64,000 nt of DNA from Reinekea marina (GTDB taxonomy: Bacteria; Pseudomonadota; Gammaproteobacteria; Pseudomonadales; Natronospirillaceae), in contig NZ_JAUFQI010000001.1 in NCBI RefSeq assembly GCF_030409715.1, positions 558,001 to 622,000 on the forward strand, given 5' to 3'. Of the stretch, positions 46,648-56,303 are shown piece by piece; the stretch's first letter is position 1; each line of letters opens with the position of its first letter. Position numbers and translations under genes: made by a program. The notes under the pieces were generated by a model. That model was not told the DNA's origin. It saw only the letters and a list, made by a program, of their open reading frames with translations, and ran no database searches.

Positions 46648-46690
46648 AGAAACCTATGCAAAACTCACTGAACATTATTAAGGTTTAAAG

Positions 46691-47488
46691 ATGAACAGCA
46701 AATGGATTAAAGGATTAGTTGCGGCCAGCACGCTAGGATTAGCGTTACAAGCAAACGCCGGCATGTTTGGAACGGATGTAACCATTAGTGATAAGAACCA
46801 TTCTGGAACTAATTGGTGGAGTGATCGAGAAGACCAGGAAGTTGAGCCTGGCATGGTTGCTAATCAAGTTTGGGATTTAGAGGGTACCTTTGTAGATGGT
46901 AACGTTTTAACTTTAGTTGGCGGTTACGATTTCGTTAACGGCGAAGGTGAAGGCAATGGCCATTTCGATTCTGGTGATTTGTTTTTGTCTACTGGTACAC
47001 CATTGTACGGCGATATTCACCGCGGTGGTTCTAACGGTAACCTTTCAGAGAAAAACAAATACGGCTATAACTACGTACTAGACTTGGATTTCACAACAGG
47101 CTCTTTCGATATTCTTGCTATCGATGAAGATACTGATGTTTTGGGTGCTTGGTACCAGCAAAACGAAGGCTCTAGCCCTTGGCGATATGAAGATGGCGGC
47201 AAGAAAGTAGGTTCAGGCTCTTTGTCTGTGCAGTCGGGCTTGACTGACCGTGAAACTGGCTTCGCAGGTGGTGATCACTACGCTATGAGCCTAGATTTAA
47301 CCGAACTTTATGCGCAATTAGGTGAATCGACTACTTTCTACAGCCATTTCACTATGGGTTGTGGTAACGATAACCTAATGGGTAATTGGACAGTAGTACC
47401 AGAGCCAGCAACCTTTGCTTTATTCGGCATGGGCGTTTTCGGCTTGTTAATCGCTCGTCGTAAAGGTGGCTCTGCTGCCGTCGCTTAA
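46691..47488 (+). CDS. PEP-CTERM domain protein, exported
   Basis: The 265-residue protein has a signal peptide (cleavage near ANA-G), a beta-rich body of about 205 residues containing GNGHFDSGDLFLSTG, and a C-terminal sorting signal: VPEPATFALFGMGVFGLLIARRK, i.e. the PEP motif, a hydrophobic helix and a basic end. Such proteins are processed by exosortase (EpsH) and delivered to the surface or exopolysaccharide matrix. No exosortase gene is in this window, so it must be elsewhere. The body domain belongs to no family I can name, although XDD-type exosortase substrates look alike. Confidence 0.88.
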   Translation: MNSKWIKGLVAASTLGLALQANAGMFGTDVTISDKNHSGTNWWSDREDQEVEPGMVANQVWDLEGTFVDGNVLTLVGGYDFVNGEGEGNGHFDSGDLFLSTGTPLYGDIHRGGSNGNLSEKNKYGYNYVLDLDFTTGSFDILAIDEDTDVLGAWYQQNEGSSPWRYEDGGKKVGSGSLSVQSGLTDRETGFAGGDHYAMSLDLTELYAQLGESTTFYSHFTMGCGNDNLMGNWTVVPEPATFALFGMGVFGLLIARRKGGSAAVA

Positions 47489-47512
47489 ATCTTCTCAAGA
47501 AGGTTCGCGTAT

Positions 47513-47540
47513 AAAAAAACCGGCTTAGGCCGGTTTTTTT
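47513..47540. terminator. bidirectional terminator between convergent genes
   Basis: AACCGGC-TTAG-GCCGGTT with an A-run before and a T-run after, serving both the PEP-CTERM gene and the facing outer-membrane protein gene. Confidence 0.9.
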
Positions 47541-47556
47541 ATGGTTAAACTATTTA

Positions 47557-48153
47557 CTAAAGAGATCCAAACTGAAAGCTGATATGAACACCAGGCTTCG
47601 ACAGATCGGCTGCAGATAAGCCAGTGATATCTGGGTCTGTGGTTAAACGGTAGCTAGCTCCTATACCCACTTCCATAAAGTCTGTTACGTTAATCTCTAT
47701 TTGAGAGGTCAGTTCAGTGACTAAAAAGCTGCCTAGCTCTTCTGGATTATTTGCATTACGTGAATCGATGACCGAAGCACCACCCGCACCGAGCATTAAA
47801 AACGTATCCACATGAATTAACGCTTCAGGGTTATAGGTGTAACCAACCATCAAGCCGCCATAGCCCATCTCTAGCTGAGTATTTACACCCCAGCTGATTT
47901 CATTGACTAAGCCGTAACCGCCGCCGCCAATCATTATAGAGTGCTTTCCAGTGGTAAAGGTTGCTCCACCCATGCCCCCTAACTCGAATGTTTCAGTGTT
48001 TTTGATTTGACTGGCCTTAAAAACTGGCCCGCCGAAACCACCGATTCGAGCGTTTTCAACATCTATTAGCGTATCCTTTGCCATTGCGGCACCACTGAGG
48101 GCAACAGTGAGTGTTAACACACTTAGCCCTAGTGATTTATTAATAAAAGTCAT
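47557..48153 (-). CDS. Predicted outer-membrane / secreted beta-barrel-like protein
   Basis: The 198-residue protein has a signal peptide (cleavage near AMA-K) and alternating, glycine-rich strands (GGFGGPVF, GGMGGATF, MIGGGGYGL) ending in a final aromatic strand VHISFQF, which is compatible with a small outer-membrane barrel. I do not recognise a named family. The ATG at 48153 follows AAGGAGCTCAGCC and is preferred to a start at 48222. Confidence 0.65.
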   Translation of the reverse strand: MTFINKSLGLSVLTLTVALSGAAMAKDTLIDVENARIGGFGGPVFKASQIKNTETFELGGMGGATFTTGKHSIMIGGGGYGLVNEISWGVNTQLEMGYGGLMVGYTYNPEALIHVDTFLMLGAGGASVIDSRNANNPEELGSFLVTELTSQIEINVTDFMEVGIGASYRLTTDPDITGLSAADLSKPGVHISFQFGSL

Positions 48154-48319
48154 GGCTGAGCTCCTTAGCATGAGTAAACGTAGCGCATTGTATTCCGTTC
48201 TAAATGAATGAAGGCTGAACATTGAACCTTGATTTGTTCTTTAGCTTAACGGATAACGCTTATCTTTATAGTGTCAGAGGTCATTTCGCTTTTAAATGGC
48301 AGCCGTGATTGTATGAATA

Positions 48320-48559
48320 TTATGAGTTTTCTAAATCATTTAATTGTTGTTGCAATTGATCAAGTTGTGCACGCGTATTTTCTAGAATGCGTTGCTGCAC
48401 TTCGAACTCTTCGCGGCTTACAACATCGAGCTTGGTCACCTGCTGTTGGATCAAGGCTTTAATATTTTCCTGGATGTCCTGTTTTACCTGCTTACCTTGG
48501 CTTAATGCTTCATTGATTTGCTGGACCAGTTGTTCAATTGCGTCGTTCGGTAATTTCAT
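48320..48559 (-). CDS. ubiK: Ubiquinone biosynthesis accessory factor UbiK
   Basis: The 79-residue helical protein matches the BMFP/UbiK family: N-terminal NDAIEQLVQQINEAL, central VTKLDVVSREEFEVQQRIL and a C-terminal coiled coil (TRAQLDQLQQQLNDLE). UbiK binds UbiJ and helps the Ubi complex for aerobic ubiquinone synthesis. The ATG at 48559 is chosen by family alignment; an in-frame ATG at 48571 is also possible. Confidence 0.9.
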   Translation of the reverse strand: MKLPNDAIEQLVQQINEALSQGKQVKQDIQENIKALIQQQVTKLDVVSREEFEVQQRILENTRAQLDQLQQQLNDLENS

Positions 48560-48643
48560 GGAATGCCCCATTTATTGTGTCTAAAAAGTGAATGCGCCAA
48601 AACAGGTCATGCTAATTAATCACCCTGTATTACGACGTGTTTT

Positions 48644-48738
48644 TGCATTGTTTTGGTGCGCACTAGTTTACCTTATATTTCAAATCGGCTGTAAGTTATT
48701 GATATTAAAGGCTTGTGTGAGTTGGCATGCTGTTCGCT
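48644..48738 (+). promoter_or_regulatory. NtrC-like site and sigma-54-like promoter of glnK
   Basis: TGCATTGTTTTGGTGCG at 48644-48660 resembles the NtrC palindrome (TGCAC-N7-GTGCA type). TTGGCATGCTGTTCGCT at 48722-48738 has GG-N10-GC spacing as in sigma-54 promoters. Together with the glnK-amtB genes downstream this suggests nitrogen-limitation control. A TGCAA...TTGCA repeat at 48770-48786 may be another site. Confidence 0.6.
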
Positions 48739-48806
48739 ATAGAGACAGTATGCAAACCTTCGCAGTGTTCTGCAATCGTGCTTTGCAATGTAACCAGTAT
48801 ATTCCT

Positions 48807-48844
48807 GGAGCGACTAGGTGAACAAGGTCTCCCCTAGTCGCTCC
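48807..48844 (+). promoter_or_regulatory. large perfect hairpin in the glnK leader
   Basis: GGAGCGACTAGG (48807-48818) and CCTAGTCGCTCC (48833-48844) form a perfect 12-bp stem with a 14-nt loop, 49 bp before the glnK ATG. There is no T-run, so it is not a normal terminator. Confidence 0.6.
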
Positions 48845-48854
48845 GATAAAATAA

Positions 48855-49232
<378 letters not shown>

Positions 49233-49262
49233 GAAATCAAATAAGAATCCTGGAGAGTCATT

Positions 49263-50477
49263 ATGAATGAAGTTTTTGAATTACAGTATGCATTGGACAC
49301 TTTTTACTTTTTAGTGTGTGGTGCACTGGTTATGTGGATGGCAGCGGGCTTCTCTATGTTAGAAGCTGGCTTGGTAAGATCAAAAAATACCACGGAAATT
49401 TTGACGAAAAACGTCGCACTTTTCGCAATCTCATGTTTTATGTATTTAGTATGCGGTTACGCAATTATGTATCCGGAGCTCGGAAATACATTCTTGTCGG
49501 GCATTACCGGTAATGGCGTAGAAGGCGGTGATACCTATGCTCCTTCGGCTGATTTCTTTTTCCAAGTAGTGTTCGTTGCAACCGCAATGTCAATTGTATC
49601 GGGTGCTGTAGCCGAGCGAATGAAGCTCTGGGCGTTCTTGGCCTTTGCCGTAGTGATGACTGGCTTCATTTACCCAATGGAAGGTAACTGGACTTGGGGT
49701 GGTGAAGCTGTCTTTGGGCTTTATGAACTAAACTTCACCGACTTTGCAGGGTCAGGCATTGTGCACATGGCGGGTGCCGCAGCCGCGCTTGCAGGCGTTC
49801 TTTTATTAGGGCCTCGTAAGGGCAAATATGGCGCTAATGGTGAAGTGAATGCTATACCAGGTGCCAACTTACCCATGGCTACTTTAGGTACATTTATTCT
49901 TTGGATGGGTTGGTTTGGCTTTAACGGCGGATCTGTGTTGCAAACCTCTACGGTTGATACCGCAAACTCTGTAGCTGTTGTGTTCTTAAACACCAATGCT
50001 GCTGCAGCCGGTGGTGCGATTGCCGCATTGATTTTAGCTCGAGTCTTGTTTAAGAAAGCGGATTTAACCATGGTGTTAAACGGTGCATTAGCGGGTTTAG
50101 TGACCATAACGGCAAGTCCTGATTCTCCAACACCTATATTAGCGACTTTATTTGGTGCGATGGGTGGTGTGCTTGTAGTGTTCAGCATTCTGACTTTAGA
50201 CAAATTTAAGATTGATGACCCAGTTGGTGCCATTTCAGTACACGGTGTATGTGGCCTGCTGGGGTTAATGTTAGTACCACTGACTACCGACGCGACTTTC
50301 CTTGGTCAATTAGGTGGCGCGTTAACTATTTTCGTATGGGTCTTCACGGCGTCGCTCATTGTGTGGGCTATTTTGAAAGCTACCATGGGTATTCGAGTTA
50401 CCGAAGAAGAAGAATACGAAGGGGTCGATATAGCTGAGTGTGGTATGGAAGCATACCCTGAATTTAACAAAAGTTAA
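49263..50477 (+). CDS. amtB: Ammonium transporter AmtB
   Basis: The 404-residue inner-membrane protein has 11 predicted helices. The twin pore histidines are visible in SGIVHMAGAAAAL (about residue 168) and SVHGVCGLLGL (about 320); the FNGGSVLQ and VFVATAMSIVSG regions are also family marks. The mature N-terminus is short, as in GlnK-coupled Amt proteins lacking a long leader. It ends just before a strong terminator. Confidence 0.96.
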   Translation: MNEVFELQYALDTFYFLVCGALVMWMAAGFSMLEAGLVRSKNTTEILTKNVALFAISCFMYLVCGYAIMYPELGNTFLSGITGNGVEGGDTYAPSADFFFQVVFVATAMSIVSGAVAERMKLWAFLAFAVVMTGFIYPMEGNWTWGGEAVFGLYELNFTDFAGSGIVHMAGAAAALAGVLLLGPRKGKYGANGEVNAIPGANLPMATLGTFILWMGWFGFNGGSVLQTSTVDTANSVAVVFLNTNAAAAGGAIAALILARVLFKKADLTMVLNGALAGLVTITASPDSPTPILATLFGAMGGVLVVFSILTLDKFKIDDPVGAISVHGVCGLLGLMLVPLTTDATFLGQLGGALTIFVWVFTASLIVWAILKATMGIRVTEEEEYEGVDIAECGMEAYPEFNKS

Positions 50478-50510
50478 TTTCAAAACTTATAACTATAAAA
50501 GCACAACCCC

Positions 50511-50536
50511 TGGGTGCCATTCGGCACCCTTTTTTG
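50511..50536 (+). terminator. terminator of glnK-amtB
   Basis: GGGTGCC-ATTC-GGCACCC followed by six T. Confidence 0.92.
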
Positions 50537-50689
50537 TGTTCGTATGTTTAACATCCCCTTCAATTGAGCGGCTAAAATAGACTAAAGTGAAGGGATTGAT
50601 AAACGGTTGCTGAACATAAAAAGGTCCATCCATTGACGAGCAGAAGATTGCCTGACACTCTAATTGCGTTATCGAATAGGATCGTAAAG

Positions 50690-51526
50690 ATGAAACATGT
50701 ACTTACCCTAATTATGGGCGTTCTTTTATCGAGCTGCGCAAACTTGAGTTTAAACGATGTGTATCGTGCGCCAACGTTTGAATATCAACAGACTCAAATT
50801 ACGTCATTAGATTGGTCTTCGCTCAAGGGCACTACGGTGATTAAAATTCGCAATTCAAACCCGTACAGCCTTCCAGTTACCGACATTGACATAGAAATAT
50901 GGCTTGAGGGACAACCTTGGTTAACGTTAGACCATAAGTCCTTACAAACAATTCCTGCTTCTAGTTCGATAGATTTAGCGTTAGATTGGGGTTTTGTTTA
51001 TCAAGAAATACTGTCTCAAGCCAACAGTGCTTATACCCGAGGCGAGGCGGATTTTAGTGTGCGCATAAAGCCTACTCTGAATGTGCCGCTGCTGGGCCCG
51101 CAGTCGCTCAGTTGGCAAGAAAGCTTCACCCTGCCGGTGCCGAAGCTTCCAAAAGTGTCCTTAAACCGTTGGCAAATTGATAGTTTCTCATTCACAAGCA
51201 TTGACATGTCTTTTGGGTTTAAAATTGAAAACCCTAATGTTTTTTCGTTATCAGGCGATGACTTAGGCTTAACTTTATTAAGAGAAGGGCGCGCATTAAC
51301 GAATATTGGTGCTCCTAGCCTGAACTTAAATGCAAAAGAAGATACCAACTTTACCAGCACCGTTTCGCTTTCTCTGTTAGATGTTGGTAAAACCGTGTTT
51401 GATGGATTAAAAGAAAAGCGTTGGCCTGATGGGCTCGACATAGAATGGCGTGGAAAACTATTTAGTAAAGACTTGGGAATGGACCTACCAAGCATTCAAT
51501 CGCTAAACGTAGGTGGGTTAGATTAA
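50690..51526 (+). CDS. LEA14-like (type 2 LEA / WHy) lipoprotein
   Basis: The 278-residue protein has a lipoprotein signal with LSSC (Cys15-16) and two tandem immunoglobulin-like WHy/LEA_2-type domains (about 20-155 and 160-275), recognised by NPYSLPVTDIDIEIWLEG and FKIENPNVFSLSGDDLGL. Such domains occur in dehydration- and cold-related proteins and in envelope lipoproteins of unknown role. The ATG at 50690 after AATAGGATCGTAAAG is preferred to the in-frame start at 50633. Its TAA overlaps the ATG of the next gene (TAATG), so the two are translationally coupled. Confidence 0.75.
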   Translation: MKHVLTLIMGVLLSSCANLSLNDVYRAPTFEYQQTQITSLDWSSLKGTTVIKIRNSNPYSLPVTDIDIEIWLEGQPWLTLDHKSLQTIPASSSIDLALDWGFVYQEILSQANSAYTRGEADFSVRIKPTLNVPLLGPQSLSWQESFTLPVPKLPKVSLNRWQIDSFSFTSIDMSFGFKIENPNVFSLSGDDLGLTLLREGRALTNIGAPSLNLNAKEDTNFTSTVSLSLLDVGKTVFDGLKEKRWPDGLDIEWRGKLFSKDLGMDLPSIQSLNVGGLD

Positions 51527-52554
51527 TGAAAAAAACAATAAAGACGACTGTGAAAACGCTGCTCTCAAGCGGCTTTTTGATTGCGTTAGCAAGTCTGACG
51601 GCTGCGTCAACACTCAACGATGTTCGCAAGGCGGGACACATCAAATGTGGGGTTTCGACGGGCATTCCGGGTTTTTCGAACCCAGATCGCTTGGGTAACT
51701 GGACGGGCCTCGATGTCGATGTTTGCCGTGCGTTAGCCGCGGCTGTATTGGGAGATGCGGATCGTGTTCGCTATATTCCTTTAACGCCGGGAGATCGCTT
51801 TAACGCACTGCAATCCGAGGAGATCGATGTACTGTCTCGGGTAACCACTTGGACGCACAGTCGAGATACCACCTTAGATATAATATTTGCGGGTGTATCG
51901 TTCTATGATGGCCAAGGTTTTATGGTTCAGGCAGCCTCGGGTGTTACATCGATTTCAGAATTAAAAGGCGCGGCTATTTGTGTACAATCAGGTACGACCT
52001 CGGCTCAAAATCTTGCAGATTACTTCCGCGAAGTGTCATTAAGTTACCAACCCGTTACGTTCTCGTCTTCTGATCAAGCATTTAATGCCTTCAAAGCAGG
52101 AGGCTGTAATGCCGTGACTGCGGATTTATCTCAGTTATATGCGCAGCGCACTAAACTGGAAGACCCAAGCAGTGCCTCTATTATCAAAGAGGTGATCTCT
52201 AAAGAGCCGCTGGGCCCTGCGGTTCGTCAAGATGACATGCAATGGTACAACATTGTTAAGTGGACATTATTCGCATTAGTCAATGCGGAAGAGCTAGGCG
52301 TAAACAGCAATAATGTTGATGAAATGAAAAAGTCGAAAAAGCCTGTGATTCAACGAATGCTAGGCGTTAATTCCGATACCGGTGCACCAATGGGTTTGGA
52401 ATCAGATTGGGCGTACCGAGTGATCAAGCAAGTGGGTAATTACCAAGAAATTTTTGATCGGAACGTAGGTAAAGACTCGCCTCTTAAAATAGAGCGAGGG
52501 TTAAACTCGCTGTGGAATAACGGTGGTATTTTGTTTGCACCGCCTTTGATTTAG
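51526..52554 (+). CDS. Amino-acid ABC transporter binding protein (AapJ/BztA-like), orphan
   Basis: The 342-residue periplasmic protein has a signal peptide (cleavage near TAA-S) and a SBP_bac_3 fold. Segments DVRKAGHIKCGVSTGIPGFS, DVDVCRALAAAVLGD and QGFMV match the general L-amino-acid binding proteins AapJ and BztA. There is no permease or ATPase gene nearby, so it either feeds a transporter encoded elsewhere or has a sensing role. Translational coupling with a LEA-like lipoprotein is unusual. Confidence 0.88.
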   Translation: MKKTIKTTVKTLLSSGFLIALASLTAASTLNDVRKAGHIKCGVSTGIPGFSNPDRLGNWTGLDVDVCRALAAAVLGDADRVRYIPLTPGDRFNALQSEEIDVLSRVTTWTHSRDTTLDIIFAGVSFYDGQGFMVQAASGVTSISELKGAAICVQSGTTSAQNLADYFREVSLSYQPVTFSSSDQAFNAFKAGGCNAVTADLSQLYAQRTKLEDPSSASIIKEVISKEPLGPAVRQDDMQWYNIVKWTLFALVNAEELGVNSNNVDEMKKSKKPVIQRMLGVNSDTGAPMGLESDWAYRVIKQVGNYQEIFDRNVGKDSPLKIERGLNSLWNNGGILFAPPLI

Positions 52555-52558
52555 TGGG

Positions 52559-53023
52559 TTAATTTATACGTCGAGCTTGGATGTATCGATTCGCCCAGTA
52601 GTCATTTGCTAAGCTCGATTCTATAACGCCTTTAGACGTGGATGCATGAATAAAGGCGTTTTGACCTACATAAATACCGGCATGTAACTGCTTTGCACCG
52701 GTTTTAAAAAAGACAAGATCACCTTCGCGCAATTGATCTCTGCGCACCACCTGACCTGATTTAATGAGCTGCTCTGTCGTTCTTGGAAGAGATTGATTGC
52801 GTGCTTCTAAAAATGCGACGTTGATAAACCCAGAGCAATCAAAACCACCTTTTCCGGTGCCACCATAACGATAAGGTGTGCCTTGGTATTTTTCATAAAC
52901 GGAATCAAACGTCCCTTGAGCCATGACTGGTTGAGATGCCTTGGGGGAGTTTTCGAGCGCTTGGAAATTTGCGCAAGCGGTCAGTGACACCGCAATGGAA
53001 AGTAGCAAAAAAAAGTTACGCAT
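52559..53023 (-). CDS. NlpC/P60 family lipoprotein endopeptidase
   Basis: A 154-residue MepS/Spr-like protein: lipobox LTAC (Cys17), then the NlpC/P60 domain with the catalytic triad Cys63 (GGFDCSGF), His114 (LHAGIYV) and His126 (FIHAST). It should cleave peptidoglycan cross-links or stem peptides in the envelope. It is convergent with the binding-protein gene, 4 bp apart. Confidence 0.92.
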   Translation of the reverse strand: MRNFFLLLSIAVSLTACANFQALENSPKASQPVMAQGTFDSVYEKYQGTPYRYGGTGKGGFDCSGFINVAFLEARNQSLPRTTEQLIKSGQVVRRDQLREGDLVFFKTGAKQLHAGIYVGQNAFIHASTSKGVIESSLANDYWANRYIQARRIN

Positions 53024-53335
53024 GACATGGCTCGCAAATGGATACTGTTGTTAGTTGTAGCAAAATTTTGATCAGGTTGCTAAGTTAACCACTGTTTTAA
53101 TGTTTAATAACACGACTCGAACACATTTTTGTGCTGTTTTTGCCTTTACCTGTCAATCGTTGACTAGGTGATTTATTGCATATGAAACTGGGAATGAAGA
53201 TATCGACCTTTAAGCCAAATAAGGCGGACTAAAATATTAAAAAATAAACTAAGGTCGAATGGTTTAAATTGAAAATCTGCGCAAAATAACCTGACTTGTT
53301 TTAAACACCCACACAAAAATAATCTAGGGGGTAAA
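53024..53335. other. intergenic region upstream of acs
   Basis: No gene is visible. The region serves the divergent NlpC/P60 and acs genes and is A+T-rich. GGGGG just before the acs ATG (AATCTAGGGGGTAAAATG) is its ribosome-binding site. I did not find a convincing CRP or sigma-54 signal. Confidence 0.45.
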
Positions 53336-55279
53336 ATGTCTGAATCACTCTATCTTGTACCAGAAAGTGCAAAGGCTCGCACGAGCATGACCAACGATCG
53401 TTATTTAGAAATGTATCAACAATCCATTGAAGATAATGAAGGGTTTTGGAATGAACACGGCAAGCGACTCACTTGGTCAAAGCCTTACACGCAAGTAAAG
53501 GACGTCAGTTATGATCAAGCCGATCATCGAATTCGATGGTATGCCGATGGCGAACTTAATGTTTCTTACAACTGCATTGATCGCCACTTAGAAACTAAAG
53601 CCGATCACACGGCGATAATATTTGAAGGCGATGATCCTAACGAATCAAAGCATATCAGTTATCAAGAGCTACACACTCAGGTGTGTAAAATGGCAAACGT
53701 CTTGAAATCATTAGGTGCGAAAAAAGGCGATCGTATTACCTTATATATGCCAATGATTCCAGAAGCTGCCTACGCCATGTTAGCTTGTACTCGTATTGGC
53801 GCGGTTCACTCTATTGTATTCGGGGGCTTTTCGCCTGAAGCCTTGGCAGGTCGAATCATTGATTGCGACTCCAATATTGTTATTACCGCAGATGAGGGTG
53901 TGCGCGGGCAAAAAAGTATTCCGCTGAAAGCCAATGTAGATAAAGCATTGGCCATAGATGGTACTCATTGTGTCGAGTCGGTGTTAGTCGTCAAAAGAAC
54001 CGGCGGCGATATAGCATGGCATGAGCCGAGAGATGTTTGGTATCACGACCGATTTGAAAGCGTTGATACTCTGTGTGCGCCAGAACCGATGAACGCAGAA
54101 GACCCTCTATTCATTTTGTATACCTCTGGTTCAACCGGTACACCTAAAGGAGTGTTGCATACCACAGGGGGTTACCTTGTTTATGCCTCGATGACTCATG
54201 AATATGTGTTCGATTACCAAGATGGCGATATTTACTGGTGTACGGCCGATGTTGGCTGGGTAACAGGTCACAGTTATATTGTTTATGGACCGCTCGCCAA
54301 TGGTGCAACGACATTGATGTTCGAAGGCGTTCCAAACTACCCTGGCCCAAATCGCTTTGCGCAAATTGTAGATAAGCACCAGGTAAATGTGCTCTACACC
54401 GCGCCTACTGCAATTCGAGCGCTGATGGCGACCGGTGGTAAGGCGACCGAAGGAGCAAACCTATCCTCTTTACGATTATTAGGGTCGGTCGGTGAACCCA
54501 TTAACCCGGAAGCTTGGGAGTGGTATTACAAGGAATTTGGTCGCAGTGAATGCCCGATTGTTGATACTTGGTGGCAAACTGAAACAGGCGGAATACTCAT
54601 TACGCCGTTGCCCGGCGCTACGGATTTAAAACCAGGGTCAGCAACTCGGCCATTTTTTGGTGTGAAGCCAGCGCTGGTCGATAGTGTAGGCCGTGAGCTT
54701 GAAGGCGCGGTTGAAGGCAACTTGGTTTTGCTGGATAGCTGGCCTGGACAGATGCGAACGGTATATGGCGATCACGATCGCTTTATTCAAACGTATTTCA
54801 GCACCTATCCTGGAACCTATTTTTCTGGTGACGGAGCTCGCCGTGATGAAGATGGGTATTACTGGATTACGGGTCGAGTGGACGATGTGTTAAATGTTTC
54901 AGGCCACCGATTAGGCACCGCCGAGATAGAAAGTGCGCTGGTGGCTCATCCGGCCGTTTCAGAGGCCGCCGTTGTTGGTTACCCTCATGATATAAAAGGC
55001 CAAGGCATTTACGTCTATGTGAGTCCAATGGCCGGCGTAATGCCGACAGACGAGCTAACCAAAGAGCTTAAAGATTGGTTACGCCAAGAAATAGGACCCA
55101 TAGCCACGCCAGATCTGATTCAGTGGGCAGAAGGCTTGCCTAAAACACGCTCTGGTAAAATTATGCGTCGAATTCTGCGTAAAATTGCCGCCAATGAGTT
55201 TGAATCGTTGGGTGACACCTCAACCCTAGCAGACCCATCGGTAGTGGATATACTGATCGAAGAGCGCGAAAACCGTTAG
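53336..55279 (+). CDS. acs: Acetyl-coenzyme A synthetase
   Basis: The 647-residue enzyme activates acetate to acetyl-CoA via acetyl-AMP. AMP-binding motifs are clear: [31 protein letters not shown] and [20 protein letters not shown], with the C-terminal [15 protein letters not shown] carrying the regulatory acetylation lysine. Length is standard for the bacterial enzyme. It is not linked to actP. Downstream lies the 225-bp repeat array. Confidence 0.97.
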   Translation: MSESLYLVPESAKARTSMTNDRYLEMYQQSIEDNEGFWNEHGKRLTWSKPYTQVKDVSYDQADHRIRWYADGELNVSYNCIDRHLETKADHTAIIFEGDDPNESKHISYQELHTQVCKMANVLKSLGAKKGDRITLYMPMIPEAAYAMLACTRIGAVHSIVFGGFSPEALAGRIIDCDSNIVITADEGVRGQKSIPLKANVDKALAIDGTHCVESVLVVKRTGGDIAWHEPRDVWYHDRFESVDTLCAPEPMNAEDPLFILYTSGSTGTPKGVLHTTGGYLVYASMTHEYVFDYQDGDIYWCTADVGWVTGHSYIVYGPLANGATTLMFEGVPNYPGPNRFAQIVDKHQVNVLYTAPTAIRALMATGGKATEGANLSSLRLLGSVGEPINPEAWEWYYKEFGRSECPIVDTWWQTETGGILITPLPGATDLKPGSATRPFFGVKPALVDSVGRELEGAVEGNLVLLDSWPGQMRTVYGDHDRFIQTYFSTYPGTYFSGDGARRDEDGYYWITGRVDDVLNVSGHRLGTAEIESALVAHPAVSEAAVVGYPHDIKGQGIYVYVSPMAGVMPTDELTKELKDWLRQEIGPIATPDLIQWAEGLPKTRSGKIMRRILRKIAANEFESLGDTSTLADPSVVDILIEERENR

Positions 55280-55320
55280 AGGTACTTCATAGAATTATCG
55301 CGCCTCCACTTCAACCCACA

Positions 55321-55860
55321 AGCTCCTACTTTAATTCTCAGGTAGGAGCTTTCGAAGCAACGCGAAGACGCGATTGTTCTACTGTTGTGACTTACCCGCA
55401 GCCCGTAGCTCGCAGCCCAGAACCGACCTTACCCGCCTTGGCGGCGTGTTTCGCTTTCATGGGTCGCTATTCGCGCATCCTGCGCCGCTTAACTTCGCCA
55501 TCCATGGCTCAGATACCCATTCCAGCGAAACTCACCGCCAAAGCTAATCATCAGCGCCAAGACAAAGTAGGAGCTTTCGAAGCAACGCGAAGACGCGATT
55601 GTTCTAGTGTTTTGACCTTACCCGCAGCCCAAAACCGACCTTACCCGCCTTGGCGGCGTGTTTCGCTTCCATGGGTCGCTGTTCGCGCATCCTGCGCCGC
55701 TTAACTTCGCCATCCATGGCTCAGATACCCACTCCAGCGAAATCCACCACCAAAACCAACCTTAAAGTGGAAAGCGCGAAGCAACGATTGTTTAAGTGTT
55801 TTGACTTAACCCGCAGCACGCGGCCCGTAGCTCGCAGCCCAGAACCGACCCAAAACCGAA
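55321..55860. repeat. noncoding tandem array of a 225-bp repeat, two and a half copies
   Basis: A unit beginning GTAGGAGCTTTCGAAGCAAC starts at 55342 and again at 55567. The copies share most of their length, including GGCGGCGTGTTTCGCTT and CCTGCGCCGCTTAACTTCGC; copy 2 lacks about 13 bp. A degenerate third copy (about 55763-55860) keeps GCGAAGCAACGATTGTTT and CCCGTAGCTCGCAGCCCAG. AGCTCCTAC (55321) and GTAGGAGCT (55342) make a hairpin at the front. The open frames across it follow the repeat and are not gene-like. Confidence 0.85.
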
Positions 55861-55886
55861 TTAATATCAAAAACCGAACGTTAATC

Positions 55887-55915
55887 CTTGTGCTGGCGGT
55901 CGATTTGCGTACAAT
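55887..55915 (+). promoter_or_regulatory. promoter of rpoZ-spoT
   Basis: CTTGTG (55887-55892), 17-bp spacer, TACAAT (55910-55915), with the rpoZ ATG 39 bp downstream. Confidence 0.6.
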
Positions 55916-55953
55916 TGCTCGGCTGTGAAACACGCCCAATTTAGGAGAACACC

Positions 55954-56163
55954 ATGGCTCGCGTTACAGTTGAAGATTGCCTAGACAAGGTTGATAACCG
56001 ATTCGAACTTATTATGGTCGCGAGTAAGCGTGCTCGTCAGATCGCGAACGAAGGTTTTGAAGCCCTAGTTGAGGAAGAGAACGATAAGCCAACGGTGATT
56101 GCGCTTCGTGAAATTGCAGAAGGCAAAATCAACGCCTCTTTGCTGGATGTTCAAGAAGACTAG
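55954..56163 (+). CDS. rpoZ: RNA polymerase omega subunit
   Basis: The 69-residue protein has the conserved omega core: [28 protein letters not shown] and [15 protein letters not shown]. It assists RNA polymerase beta-prime folding and binds ppGpp at the interface, which fits linkage with spoT. A good AGGAG site precedes the ATG. The usual upstream neighbour gmk is missing here. Confidence 0.97.
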   Translation: MARVTVEDCLDKVDNRFELIMVASKRARQIANEGFEALVEEENDKPTVIALREIAEGKINASLLDVQED

Positions 56164-56190
56164 TTTCTAGGTTGTTGCCACACTTCTTTT

Positions 56191-56219
56191 AAAAAGCCGA
56201 GTCGTACTCGGCTTTTTTT
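56191..56219 (+). terminator. terminator between rpoZ and spoT
   Basis: AAAAGCCGAGTCGTACTCGGCTTTTTTT: stem GCCGAGT/ACTCGGC with a T-run. It probably allows partial read-through, as spoT is 85 bp downstream. Confidence 0.85.
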
Positions 56220-56303
56220 ATTTTTACGCTTTACTATTGCCGTTTTCGTACTGAAGGTTACACTTTAGGTACGTTTACTAACATTGTATTGAGTTGATCT
56301 GCT

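Noticed and set aside
48588-48821. 77-codon ORF upstream of glnK
   Set aside because: It overlaps the NtrC-like and sigma-54-like signals and the start of the leader hairpin, has no good ribosome-binding site and no recognisable domain.
55387-55939. Overlapping ORFs across the repeat region (55387-55704, 55650-55928 and the reverse 55721-55939)
   Set aside because: They merely follow the 225-bp repeat units, repeat the same peptide, lack ribosome-binding sites and look like no protein family.
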